Source of the DNA: CAKRJP01 sp963658085
GTDB lineage: Bacteria > Bacillota > Clostridia > Lachnospirales > Lachnospiraceae
NCBI GenBank assembly: GCA_963658085.1
Contig: CAVKOU010000011.1
Coordinates: forward strand, 1-59,202
DNA length: 59,202 nt
Direction of reading: 5' to 3'
This document shows positions 25,451-34,005 of the stretch, in pieces. Under the pieces are notes generated by a model that was given only the letters and a program-made list of their open reading frames with translations, searched no databases and was not told the DNA's origin. The translations under genes and the position numbers were made by a program. The first letter of the stretch is position 1. Every line of letters starts with the position of its first letter.

Positions 25451-26506
25451 ATGAAATTAGCAAAGACAAGAAAATCAATATTGTCTGCAATTATGACTTG
25501 TGCGCTTGCCATTACTTTGATGGCAGGCTTTCCTGCTATTAAGGCTTATGCTGCAAGCGGGACGGTATATAGTTGTGTGATCAACAGATGCTACGCCCAC
25601 CCGGTTACCGGAGTAATCGAAGATTCCGGCGGGGAGAGCTCTTATGCAACAGGTCAGGGAATGGTTGAAGGATGTGTGTACAATACGGGTATTCTGGAAG
25701 TAACAGACGATGGAGCGTATTATCTTACCATTCGTATGAGTCTGATGGATTATACCAGTGGACATAGCTTTCAAGTTCAGAATGTAGGAGATTCCGGATG
25801 GTCAACTCCATCGGAAATTGGTGTTACAGGAAATGGTTCTGATAGCAATGGTACAACTTCTGATATTTGCATACGTGTTCCAAGTGAGAACTGTGTGGTA
25901 AGAGGAGAAATGTATGTAGAGCCTATGGGAAGAACCGTTATATTCTATCTCTATCCTAGTGATTACAGCGAGGGGAATAGTACAGATATGAATGCTACTA
26001 TGGTGACAGAGGCTTCCTCTGCAACCTCAAGTTCTAGTGATAGTTCTACATCCACAGAGAGTTCGGGAAGTACTTCTTCTACAGAATCTTCAGGAAGTAC
26101 TTCTTCTACAGGGAATAGTAGTTTGAGTTCCGGAACCTCCTCTACAGGAAATAGCAGTTTGAGTTCCGGATCGTCTACAAGCGGCAATTCATCCACTTCT
26201 TCCAGTTCTACAAAGAAATTGGAGAGCACTATTAAGGAAACGGCAAAACCAAGCAGCGACTCTGCTTCTTTGGATACAGAGAGTGAAGTGGATTCTGCAG
26301 AGGGATTAAGCCTTTCTACAGCAAAGTCAGGAACAAGTGACAATGATTCCGATAGCGAGACGGCTTCTTCGGGAAATAAAATTTTTCAGATTGCCCTGGC
26401 AGTTGTGGTATCTGGTTTGATCTTGCTTGGAGCAGTGGCAGGAGTGGTTTATTTCTTCCGTACCAATTGGAAACGTTGGGGAGGTGCCCAGGACGATGAT
26501 GAATAA
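25451..26506 (+). CDS. shp: Shp-like cell-surface haem-binding protein
   Basis: 351 residues. Signal peptide 1-~34. Residues 35-175 strongly resemble streptococcal Shp: NRCYAHPVTG, IEDSGGE, GQGMVEG, LTIRMSLMDY, RGEMYVEPMGR and VIFYL. Shp receives haem at the surface and hands it to the lipoprotein HtsA. A long Ser/Thr/Gly-rich stalk (~180-300) includes repeated SSGSTSSTESSG units and is longer than I recall for the streptococcal protein. A C-terminal transmembrane helix (~313-338) with a basic-then-acidic tail anchors it in the membrane without a sortase motif. AAGGAG precedes the start. The htsA start overlaps its end. Confidence 0.92.
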   Translation: MKLAKTRKSILSAIMTCALAITLMAGFPAIKAYAASGTVYSCVINRCYAHPVTGVIEDSGGESSYATGQGMVEGCVYNTGILEVTDDGAYYLTIRMSLMDYTSGHSFQVQNVGDSGWSTPSEIGVTGNGSDSNGTTSDICIRVPSENCVVRGEMYVEPMGRTVIFYLYPSDYSEGNSTDMNATMVTEASSATSSSSDSSTSTESSGSTSSTESSGSTSSTGNSSLSSGTSSTGNSSLSSGSSTSGNSSTSSSSTKKLESTIKETAKPSSDSASLDTESEVDSAEGLSLSTAKSGTSDNDSDSETASSGNKIFQIALAVVVSGLILLGAVAGVVYFFRTNWKRWGGAQDDDE

Positions 26507-27623
26507 ACATTTAAAAAAGGCATCGGTTGTTCTTCTTGCCATGACTATGATTTTTTCTCTGGCAGGTTGTGTAAATCAGAGTCAGGGAAAGAAAAGTGAT
26601 GACTCTGACTCACAGACGGAGAGTAGTGTAGACAGTTCAGATAGTAATGATACAGAAGATGCCGAATCTCTTTTGGAGATCAGTGATCCGGAAGAGAAGG
26701 CGGCTGTGGAAGCGGCGAAGAAAAAAGTGCAGTCTATGGATGAGGAGCCAAGAATTGTTGCAACTTCTCCTGCAACTGCAGATATCTGTGACAAGCTGGA
26801 ATTGGATTTGGTGGGAGTGTGCAGTAGTACCGTATCCACAATTCCGGACAGATACAAAGATGTAGAGACGGTCGGAACGGCTATGAGTCCGGACATGGAG
26901 ATTGTATCTTCCTTGAATCCGGATTGGATCTTAAGTCCGGTGTCATTGCAAAGTGATCTGCAGCCCAAGTACGAAGCCATTGATACAGACTGGGCCTTCT
27001 TGAATCTAAGAAGTGTGCCGGGAATGTACCGTTCCATTCAGGAGCTAGGTGAGATCTTCGACAGAGAAGAGCAGGCGCAGGAACTTGTAGATGAATTTAC
27101 AGAATTTTATGATGAGTACAAGAAAAAGAATGAAGGAAAAGACCATCCGAAGGTTATGATTCTGATGGGACTTCCGGGTTCTTATATTATCGCAACACCG
27201 AATTCCTATGTAGGAAGTCTGGTGGAACTGGCAGGTGGAGAGAATGTATACTCTGACACGGATCAGGAGTTTTTGACAGTCAATACCGAGGATATGAAGA
27301 CCAAGGAGCCGGACATTATCCTTCGTGCAGCCCATGCACTTCCGGATCAGGTAGTGGAGATGTTTAATAAGGACTTTGCTGAAAACGATATCTGGCAGCA
27401 TTTCGATGCAGTGAAGAACGGCAGAGTCTATGATCTGACTTATGAGTACTTTGGTATGAGCGCCACCTTTAAATATCCGGAGGCATTAGAGGAGTTACAG
27501 CCAATTCTTTATCCGGAGAGTGATGAGGATACTAAGAAGGCAAAAGAAACCAGCGAGAATGCCCAGAAGAAGGCAAAGGATTCTGATGCGACTGAGAAAT
27601 ACAATGAACAGCAGAGCAATTAG
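26496..27623 (+). CDS. htsA: HtsA-like haem ABC transporter substrate-binding lipoprotein
   Basis: 375 residues. Signal peptide with lipobox LAGC near residue 25, an acidic Ser/Asp-rich linker (~30-75), then a BtuF/FhuD-type fold (~85-360; RIVATSPATADI, VGTAMSPDMEIVSSLNPDWIL, KNGRVYDLTYEYFGM). The C-terminus is Lys-rich. GGGGAGGTG at 26478-26486 places the start at ATG26496 (or ATG26499), overlapping the end of shp by 11 nt. The order shp-htsA-htsB-htsC is that of the group A streptococcal haem system, so haem received from Shp is the probable cargo. Confidence 0.9.
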   Translation: MMNKHLKKASVVLLAMTMIFSLAGCVNQSQGKKSDDSDSQTESSVDSSDSNDTEDAESLLEISDPEEKAAVEAAKKKVQSMDEEPRIVATSPATADICDKLELDLVGVCSSTVSTIPDRYKDVETVGTAMSPDMEIVSSLNPDWILSPVSLQSDLQPKYEAIDTDWAFLNLRSVPGMYRSIQELGEIFDREEQAQELVDEFTEFYDEYKKKNEGKDHPKVMILMGLPGSYIIATPNSYVGSLVELAGGENVYSDTDQEFLTVNTEDMKTKEPDIILRAAHALPDQVVEMFNKDFAENDIWQHFDAVKNGRVYDLTYEYFGMSATFKYPEALEELQPILYPESDEDTKKAKETSENAQKKAKDSDATEKYNEQQSN

Positions 27624-27637
27624 AAAGGAGAGGACAG

Positions 27638-28711
27638 ATGAAAGAGACAAAGTTACAGAATGGATCTGATGGATTGACAGCAGAAGATCAAAACCTCTCC
27701 AGACAGGATAAAGAGAGAAAACAGCGAAAGACCGCAAAGGCGGCACTTTCATTTGTAGTGATGATTCTGCTTCTGGTTGCATTGTTCTTTGCGGCAGTGA
27801 ATATCGGAAGTTTGAAGGTCAGCTTTCCGGAATTATTAAAGGGACTCTTTGTTGAGTATAACGAAGATGTAGCAACCATTTATGATCTGCGATTTCCCCG
27901 TATTGTAATTTCTATGTTGGCTGGGGCGGCTATTGCTGTATCGGGTGTATTGTTTCAGGCGGTACTTAAGAATCCTCTGGCAGATCCTGGAATCATTGGT
28001 ATTTCCAGTGGAGCAAGTTTTGCGGCAGTATTGATTACTGCATTTGCACCTACATTATTTTTCTTTACGCCATTATTTGCTTTTCTTGGAGGAGTGATCG
28101 CATTTATTTTAGTATATAGTTTATCCTGGAAGGGCGGACTTAGTCCGCTGAGAATCATTCTTGTAGGTGTGGCTGTGGATGCAATGTTTACGGGATTATC
28201 CAGTGCCCTCAACTCCATGAACGGGGGAAATATGTCAGGAGTGGCAGCCATCGTAAATGGAAATATTACGATGAAAACATGGGATGATGTGAAAACTTTA
28301 GTGCCATACGTGATCGTGGGATTGGTGTTGGCGTTAATTATGACAAAGATGTGCAATCTTCTGGCATTAGAAGATAAGACGGCCAGAAGCCTTGGAATCA
28401 ATGTCAATACCATGCGAATTATCATTTCCTTGATTGCTGTGTTGTTAGCTAGTATCTCCACAGCGGTGGCTGGAGTAATCAGCTTCCTGGGACTCATTGT
28501 TCCGCACATCGGAAGAATCCTGGTAGGAAGTGACCATAAGGCGTTGGTGCCGTTCAGTGCGTTGTTCGGAGCATTTACATTTTTGTTGGCAGATACCATT
28601 GGACGAACCATTGCTTCTCCATATGAAGTGTCTGCATCTATAATCATGAGCGTGGTAGGTGGCCCGTTCTTCGTAATTCTGTTAAGGAGGTCTAAGAAAT
28701 ATGCAAAATAA
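27638..28711 (+). CDS. htsB: HtsB-like haem ABC transporter permease (FecCD family)
   Basis: A 357-residue polytopic permease with about ten helices after a charged N-terminal extension (~1-30). Signatures are DLRFPRIVISMLAGAAIAVSG, NPLADPGIIGISSGAS, AGVISFLGLIVPHIGR (coupling region) and DTIGRTIASPYE. It is 14 bp after htsA and overlaps htsC by 11 nt, consistent with tight stoichiometry. It is a second, more diverged copy of the permease at 1843-2886. Confidence 0.92.
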   Translation: MKETKLQNGSDGLTAEDQNLSRQDKERKQRKTAKAALSFVVMILLLVALFFAAVNIGSLKVSFPELLKGLFVEYNEDVATIYDLRFPRIVISMLAGAAIAVSGVLFQAVLKNPLADPGIIGISSGASFAAVLITAFAPTLFFFTPLFAFLGGVIAFILVYSLSWKGGLSPLRIILVGVAVDAMFTGLSSALNSMNGGNMSGVAAIVNGNITMKTWDDVKTLVPYVIVGLVLALIMTKMCNLLALEDKTARSLGINVNTMRIIISLIAVLLASISTAVAGVISFLGLIVPHIGRILVGSDHKALVPFSALFGAFTFLLADTIGRTIASPYEVSASIIMSVVGGPFFVILLRRSKKYAK

Positions 28712-29540
28712 TGAAATGAATATGGATGTGACTTCTACAGAAAAGGTTGCAAAAAAGGATAAGTGGGCGGATAAGCCGGCCATGGAAGTTCGTGATCTGC
28801 ATTTTGCCTACGGGAAAAATAAAGTCTTAAAGGGTGTATCCTTGAAGATTGAAGAAGGCAAGATTACAACGATTATGGGAGCAAACGGATGCGGTAAATC
28901 TACACTGTTCTCCCTGATGACTAAGAATCTTTATCCGAGAAAAGGAAACATTTTCTTAAAGGGAAAGAATATTCAGAATTTGAACTTAAAGGAATTTGCC
29001 AGAAAGGTTGCGATTGTTCAGCAGTATAACAGTGCATCAGACGATATCACTGTGGAGAGCCTGGTGGCTTTTGGAAGAACCCCGCATAAGAAGATGATGC
29101 AGGGGGACTCTGCTGAAGATGAGCAGATGATCAAGTGGGCATTGGAAGTGACCAATCTGACGGAGTACAGAGACAGAGAGGTGGCAAGACTTTCCGGAGG
29201 ACAGAGACAACGTGTATGGATTGCCATGGCACTGTGCCAGGGAACAAAGACACTGTTCCTTGATGAGCCAACCACGTATCTCGATATCCGATATCAGATC
29301 GAGATTTTGCAGCTGGTAAAGAAGCTTAACCGGGAATTTGGAATCACCATTATCATGGTGCTTCACGATATCAATCAGGCCATCGCATATTCGGATAATG
29401 TAATCGGAATGAAAGACGGCGTGGTACTGGTGGAAGGAAATCCGGAGGATGTAATTACGGAGGAGAGTATTCGAAAACTGTACGGAATCGAACTTGGAGT
29501 CACAAGAGTCGGCGGACGGAAGTTCGTGTTGGAGGTGTGA
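28701..29540 (+). CDS. htsC: HtsC-like haem ABC transporter ATPase
   Basis: 279 residues with a ~20-residue polar N-terminal extension. Walker A GANGCGKST, signature RLSGGQRQRVWIAMAL, Walker B LFLDEPTTYLD and the switch His in VLHDINQA are all intact. AAGGAGG precedes ATG28701 inside the end of htsB. It energises haem import with HtsB. Confidence 0.93.
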   Translation: MQNNEMNMDVTSTEKVAKKDKWADKPAMEVRDLHFAYGKNKVLKGVSLKIEEGKITTIMGANGCGKSTLFSLMTKNLYPRKGNIFLKGKNIQNLNLKEFARKVAIVQQYNSASDDITVESLVAFGRTPHKKMMQGDSAEDEQMIKWALEVTNLTEYRDREVARLSGGQRQRVWIAMALCQGTKTLFLDEPTTYLDIRYQIEILQLVKKLNREFGITIIMVLHDINQAIAYSDNVIGMKDGVVLVEGNPEDVITEESIRKLYGIELGVTRVGGRKFVLEV

Positions 29541-29548
29541 GGTTAGCG

Positions 29549-29962
29549 ATGAAAAATCCTTTGAGAATATTTTGGATCGTGCTTGGATTTCTTTGTTTAG
29601 GACTTGGGACTATAGGAGTCGTACTTCCGATTTTACCAACGGTTCCGTTTTATATGGCAACATTATTTTGCTTTGCCAAGAGCTCAAAGAAACTGCACGA
29701 TTGGTTTGTAGGAACCAATTTATATAAGAAACATTTGGACAGTTTTGTTCAGAAAAGATCTATGACAATGGGAACAAAATGCAAGATCATCGGAATGGTG
29801 ACGGTTGTGATGGCCATCGGTTTTATCTGCATGAAGAACGTACCGATCGGAAGAATTTGCATCGCAGTGGTTTGGGTATGTCACCTGTTATATTTCTTCT
29901 TCCGAGTTAAGACGGAGCAGCCGGAAGAGAGACTGCCGGAAAATGGAGAATTAGATGGATAA
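29549..29962 (+). CDS. YbaN/DUF454 family membrane protein
   Basis: 137 residues with two to three hydrophobic segments near the N-terminus (LGFLCLGLGTIGVVLPILPTVPFY, the DUF454 hallmark) and two more near the C-terminus. CFAKSSKKLHDW and MTMGTKCKI follow the family pattern. ATG29549 is preferred because an in-frame GTG at 29537 abuts GGAGGT. DUF454 genes often lie with haem or iron transport genes in Firmicutes; the function is unknown. It overlaps the next gene by 8 nt. Confidence 0.85.
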   Translation: MKNPLRIFWIVLGFLCLGLGTIGVVLPILPTVPFYMATLFCFAKSSKKLHDWFVGTNLYKKHLDSFVQKRSMTMGTKCKIIGMVTVVMAIGFICMKNVPIGRICIAVVWVCHLLYFFFRVKTEQPEERLPENGELDG

Positions 29963-30308
29963 AGTAGAAAAGAAACGACAGAAAGAACAGTATGTTGTAG
30001 AAGAAATGATCCGATTATACTGCAGAAAAAACCATTCTGAAGAATATAGGCAGGCAGGACAGATGTGTCCTGTCTGTCAAACGTTATCGGACTATGCGAG
30101 ATTTCGTAGTGAAAAGTGTCCTTTCATGAAAGAGAAGACATTTTGCGCCAACTGTAAGGTGCATTGCTACAAGCCGGATATGAGGGAGCAGATCCGGCAA
30201 GTGATGCGTTTTTCGGGACCGCGGATGCTTTTTTATCATCCGATATTGGCGATTTGGCATTTGGTGTGTAGTATAAGAGAGAAAAGAAATCAAAAAGAGT
30301 CTAAATAA
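29955..30308 (+). CDS. YgbA-like nitrous oxide-stimulated promoter family protein
   Basis: 117 residues, Cys-rich: MIRLYCRKNH, CPVCQTLSDYA, KCPFMKEKTFCANCKVHCYKPDMREQIRQVMRFSGPRM. This is the pattern of the YgbA family, in Escherichia coli a protein linked to recovery from nitrosative stress. The Cys and His residues could bind Fe-S, zinc or haem. A C-terminal hydrophobic/basic end may contact membrane. It sits between the DUF454 gene and the CydDC-like exporters, which suggests a role in haem or iron stress handling; that is inference. Confidence 0.82.
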   Translation: MDKVEKKRQKEQYVVEEMIRLYCRKNHSEEYRQAGQMCPVCQTLSDYARFRSEKCPFMKEKTFCANCKVHCYKPDMREQIRQVMRFSGPRMLFYHPILAIWHLVCSIREKRNQKESK

Positions 30309-30317
30309 GGAGAACTT

Positions 30318-32057
30318 ATGATTAAAACAAGACTGGTGGGGCTTTTATCCCACGCAAAAAAGTACATCGTTTATACGATATTGTGGCAGTGGGCGGCTCT
30401 TCTGTCGCAAGTGGTTGCGGTCTTTTCAATTGCGAATCTGCTGGAGCACGTGGTATACCGCGCTGTAACGGTGACGATGATCAAGCAGACGATTCTGACT
30501 TTAGTGTTGGTTGTGATCATTCGTTTTATGTGCGAGCGCATGGGAGCAAAATCTTCCTATCTGGCATGTGTGGATGTAAAACGGATTTTGCGTGAAAAGA
30601 TTTATGAGAAAATGTTAAAACTTGGGGCTTCCTACAGTGAGCAGGTATCCTCTTCCGAAGTGGTACAGGTTTCCACGGAAGGAGTGGAGCAGTTAGAGAC
30701 TTACTTTGGAAAATACCTTCCTCAGTTATTTTACAGTCTACTGGCGCCGTTGACATTATTTGTTATTCTTTGCAGAGTAAGTGTAAAAGCCAGTGGGATT
30801 TTGTTGATCTGTGTGCCACTCATTCCTATTTCTATCGTGGTGGTACAGAAGATCGCTAAGAAATTGCTGAATAAATATTGGAGTATTTATACGGGGTTGG
30901 GAGATTCTTTCCTCGAAAATCTCCAAGGACTGACCACTCTGAAAATTTATCAGGCAGATCAGCAGAAGGCAGATGAGATGGATGTGGAGTCCCAGAACTT
31001 CCGCAGAATCACTATGAAGGTGTTGACCATGCAGCTGAATTCCACCAGTGTGATGGACATTGTTGCATATGGAGGAGCGGCCATCGGTATGGCAGTGGCT
31101 GTGTCAGAATTCTTAAAAGGAAATATCAGTGTGGCAGGAACCTTGTGCATCGTTCTCCTGGCCAGCGAATTTTTCTTGCCTTTGCGGTTGCTTGGATCAT
31201 TTTTCCATATCGCAATGAATGGAATGGCAGCCAGCGATAAGATTTTCAAAATTCTGGATCTGCCGGAGCCAGAGGAAGGGGAGAAAGTCTTGCCAGAGGG
31301 ATCTTTAGATGTGATATTAAAAGATGTACATTTTTCTTATGAAGAAGACAGAGAGATTTTAAAAGGAATCGATTTAGAACTTCCGGCTGGAAGCTTTGTG
31401 TCCCTGGTTGGAGAATCGGGATGTGGTAAGAGTACCATCGCGGGAATTCTGGCGGCGAAGAATCGTGGCTACAGTGGAGAAATCACCATCGGCGGTGTGC
31501 CGTTACGAGAGGTGAATGAGACCGATTTGATGAAACACGTAGTGCTAGTACGCCATAACAGCTATCTGTTCAAAGGAACCGTAGAAGAGAATCTGAAGAT
31601 GGCAAATCCGGAGGCTACCAAAGAAGAGATGGAAGCAGTGCTTCAGAAAGTAAATCTTTTAGGATTCTTACAGACCCAGGAAGGTTTGCAGACTCAGCTG
31701 TTAGAAAAAGCAAGCAACCTGTCCGGTGGACAGTGCCAGAGATTGGTGATTGCAAGAGCATTGCTTAAGACGGACAGTGCAGTATACATCTTTGATGAAG
31801 CTGCATCTAATATAGACGTGGAGAGCGAAGAGTTGATTATGGAAGTGATCCACGAATTGGCAAAAACAAAGACTGTGCTGCTGATATCCCACAGACTGGC
31901 AAATGTAGTGGAGTCAGATGTGATCTATTTCCTGAAAAACGGAGAGATCGCAGAATGTGGAAAACACGAAGAACTAATGAGTCAGAATGGGGAATATAAA
32001 CGACTGTATGAAAGCCAGATGGCGTTAGAAAATTATGGGAAGGAGGGTCGCGAATAA
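30318..32057 (+). CDS. CydD-like ABC exporter half-transporter
   Basis: 579 residues: six-helix exporter domain (~1-310) and C-terminal ATPase. Walker A GESGCGKST (~370), signature NLSGGQCQRLVIARA and Walker B VYIFDEAASN. SFLENLQGLTTLKIYQAD in the loop region is typical of CydD. AAGGAGA precedes the start, and the stop overlaps the start of the partner gene. CydDC export thiols and bind haem in proteobacteria. Within a haem locus a haem/thiol homeostasis role is likely, but no cytochrome bd genes are seen in this window. Confidence 0.85.
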   Translation: MIKTRLVGLLSHAKKYIVYTILWQWAALLSQVVAVFSIANLLEHVVYRAVTVTMIKQTILTLVLVVIIRFMCERMGAKSSYLACVDVKRILREKIYEKMLKLGASYSEQVSSSEVVQVSTEGVEQLETYFGKYLPQLFYSLLAPLTLFVILCRVSVKASGILLICVPLIPISIVVVQKIAKKLLNKYWSIYTGLGDSFLENLQGLTTLKIYQADQQKADEMDVESQNFRRITMKVLTMQLNSTSVMDIVAYGGAAIGMAVAVSEFLKGNISVAGTLCIVLLASEFFLPLRLLGSFFHIAMNGMAASDKIFKILDLPEPEEGEKVLPEGSLDVILKDVHFSYEEDREILKGIDLELPAGSFVSLVGESGCGKSTIAGILAAKNRGYSGEITIGGVPLREVNETDLMKHVVLVRHNSYLFKGTVEENLKMANPEATKEEMEAVLQKVNLLGFLQTQEGLQTQLLEKASNLSGGQCQRLVIARALLKTDSAVYIFDEAASNIDVESEELIMEVIHELAKTKTVLLISHRLANVVESDVIYFLKNGEIAECGKHEELMSQNGEYKRLYESQMALENYGKEGRE

Positions 32058-33904
32058 TGAAAGTTAATAAAAATTCAAACGAAAATGTTAATGAAAATTT
32101 AATGGTGCCTGACACCACCAACACCACCAAGCGCACCACCAAGCGAAGAAGTGCCTTCCGGATTATGGGAAGTCTTATAGGCCTGGTAAAACCTCTGCTT
32201 CATATTATGTTGGCGGCCATCATCCTTGGTACCCTGGGCTATCTGTGTGCTATCTTCCTAACGATTCTTGCAGCTCAGGTTATGGTTCATGGTCTGCTTA
32301 CAGGTGTAACCGGTTTGATTGTTCCGGTAAATAATATGTGGCTTGTATTTACTCCGGTGAAAACTATTATTACGGTGATGATCCTTATCGCTGTGCTTCG
32401 AGGGATTCTTCACTATGCGGAGCAGTATTGCAATCATTTTATTGCATTTAAATTATTGGCAATTATCCGTCATAAGGTCTTTGCGGCGCTGCGTAAGCTT
32501 TGTCCGGCAAAACTGGAGGGACGGGATAAAGGAAATCTGATCTCTATTATCACGACGGACATTGAGCTTTTGGAAGTATTCTATGCTCATACCATTTCTC
32601 CGATTGCCATCGCTACCCTGACTTCTGTGATCATGGTGATTTTCATCGGAAGATATCACTGGCTTGCAGGTCTCCTTGCGTTGGCGGCTTATCTGATTGT
32701 TGGTGTTGTGATTCCTATGTGGAATGGTAAACGTGGCAGTCAGAAAGGAATGGAATTTCGGACAAACTTCGGAGAGCTGAACAGCTTTGTGCTGGATTCT
32801 CTGCGTGGACTGGACGAGACAATCCAGTACGGGCAGGGAGAAAAGAGAAAAGAGCAGATGAGCGAGCGGTCTAAAAATCTTGCAGGCATGCAGGAGGATC
32901 TAAGTAAGATGGAAGGCTCCCAACGTTCCTTTACAAATATGGTGATTCTTCTTGCATCTTTTGGAATGCTTGCTCTTACGATCAGCTTATATGGAAATGG
33001 TGAGATGGGATTCGAGGGAATCTTAACCTGTACCATCGCTATGATGGGTTCCTTTGGACCGGTGGTGGCGCTGTCTAGTCTTTCCAATAATCTGAATCAG
33101 ACATTGGCCAGCGGTGAGCGTGTGCTTTCTCTTTTAGAAGAGCCTCCACTTGTGGAAGAGATTCCGGGGGATGTGGAAAACTCTGATCAAGACAAGAAGA
33201 AATGTGGATTTTCGGGAGCTGAGGCAAAGGATGTGACATTTGCTTACAAGGTGAATGGCTCCGAAGGAGACAGAGAGGGTGGCCTGGGCCATGATAATGA
33301 GATTATTTTAGATAACTATTCGCTGAAACTTGAACCGGGAAAAATCACCGGCATTCACGGTGCCAGCGGTTCCGGAAAATCGACACTCTTAAAATTGTTG
33401 ATGCGATTCTGGGACGTCCGGAACGGAAAGGTATCGGTGGATGGTGCCGATGTTCGTGAGATTCCTACCAAGCACCTAAGAGACATGGAAAGCTATGTCA
33501 CACAAGAAACCCATCTGTTCCATGATTCTATTGCAAATAATATTGGAATTGCAAAACCGGGAGCTTCTAGAGAAGAGATTATGGAGGCTGCAAAGAAGGC
33601 GTCTATCCACGATTTCATTATGACACTTCCAAAGGACTACGATACAGAAGTGGGAGAGCTGGGAGATACTTTATCCGGTGGTGAGAAACAGAGAATCGGA
33701 ATTGCAAGAGCGTTCCTACATGATGCGGATATGATCCTTCTGGATGAACCAACCAGTAATCTGGATTCCTTAAATGAGGGAATCATTTTAAAATCCCTAA
33801 AGGAATCTGCGAAAAAGAAAACCGTTGTCCTGGTTTCCCACAGAGTATCCACAATGAATGTGGCAGATGTGGTTTATGAAATGGAAAATGGAAGAATTTC
33901 TTAG
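32057..33904 (+). CDS. CydC-like ABC exporter half-transporter
   Basis: 615 residues with an N-terminal Asn/Thr/Lys-rich extension (~1-30), an exporter membrane domain and an ATPase domain. Walker A GASGSGKST, signature TLSGGEKQRIGIARAF and Walker B MILLDEPTSNLD are intact. TAATG overlap with the previous gene and GGAGG indicate coupled synthesis as a heterodimer. It ends the haem-acquisition operon at a strong terminator. Confidence 0.85.
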   Translation: MKVNKNSNENVNENLMVPDTTNTTKRTTKRRSAFRIMGSLIGLVKPLLHIMLAAIILGTLGYLCAIFLTILAAQVMVHGLLTGVTGLIVPVNNMWLVFTPVKTIITVMILIAVLRGILHYAEQYCNHFIAFKLLAIIRHKVFAALRKLCPAKLEGRDKGNLISIITTDIELLEVFYAHTISPIAIATLTSVIMVIFIGRYHWLAGLLALAAYLIVGVVIPMWNGKRGSQKGMEFRTNFGELNSFVLDSLRGLDETIQYGQGEKRKEQMSERSKNLAGMQEDLSKMEGSQRSFTNMVILLASFGMLALTISLYGNGEMGFEGILTCTIAMMGSFGPVVALSSLSNNLNQTLASGERVLSLLEEPPLVEEIPGDVENSDQDKKKCGFSGAEAKDVTFAYKVNGSEGDREGGLGHDNEIILDNYSLKLEPGKITGIHGASGSGKSTLLKLLMRFWDVRNGKVSVDGADVREIPTKHLRDMESYVTQETHLFHDSIANNIGIAKPGASREEIMEAAKKASIHDFIMTLPKDYDTEVGELGDTLSGGEKQRIGIARAFLHDADMILLDEPTSNLDSLNEGIILKSLKESAKKKTVVLVSHRVSTMNVADVVYEMENGRIS

Positions 33905-33923
33905 CAAATAAGTAAATAAGTAT

Positions 33924-33968
33924 TAAAAAAGCTGTTGTACCAATTTGAGTTGGTACAGCAGCTTTTTT
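33924..33968. terminator. Terminator of haem operon
   Basis: AAAAAAGCTGTTGTACCAA pairs with TTGGTACAGCAGCTTTTTT. The same design, with similar loop and stem, recurs at 44657-44700. The A/T symmetry allows use by the convergent YibE/F gene. Confidence 0.92.
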
Positions 33969-34005
33969 GTAAAACATTTTGCGAAAAGCAAGGGACGCAA
34001 GGTTT

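Noticed and set aside
26427..26495. Longer N-terminus for htsA starting at 26427
   Set aside because: It would place the lipoprotein signal peptide internally and lacks a ribosome binding site; GGGGAGGTG supports ATG26496.
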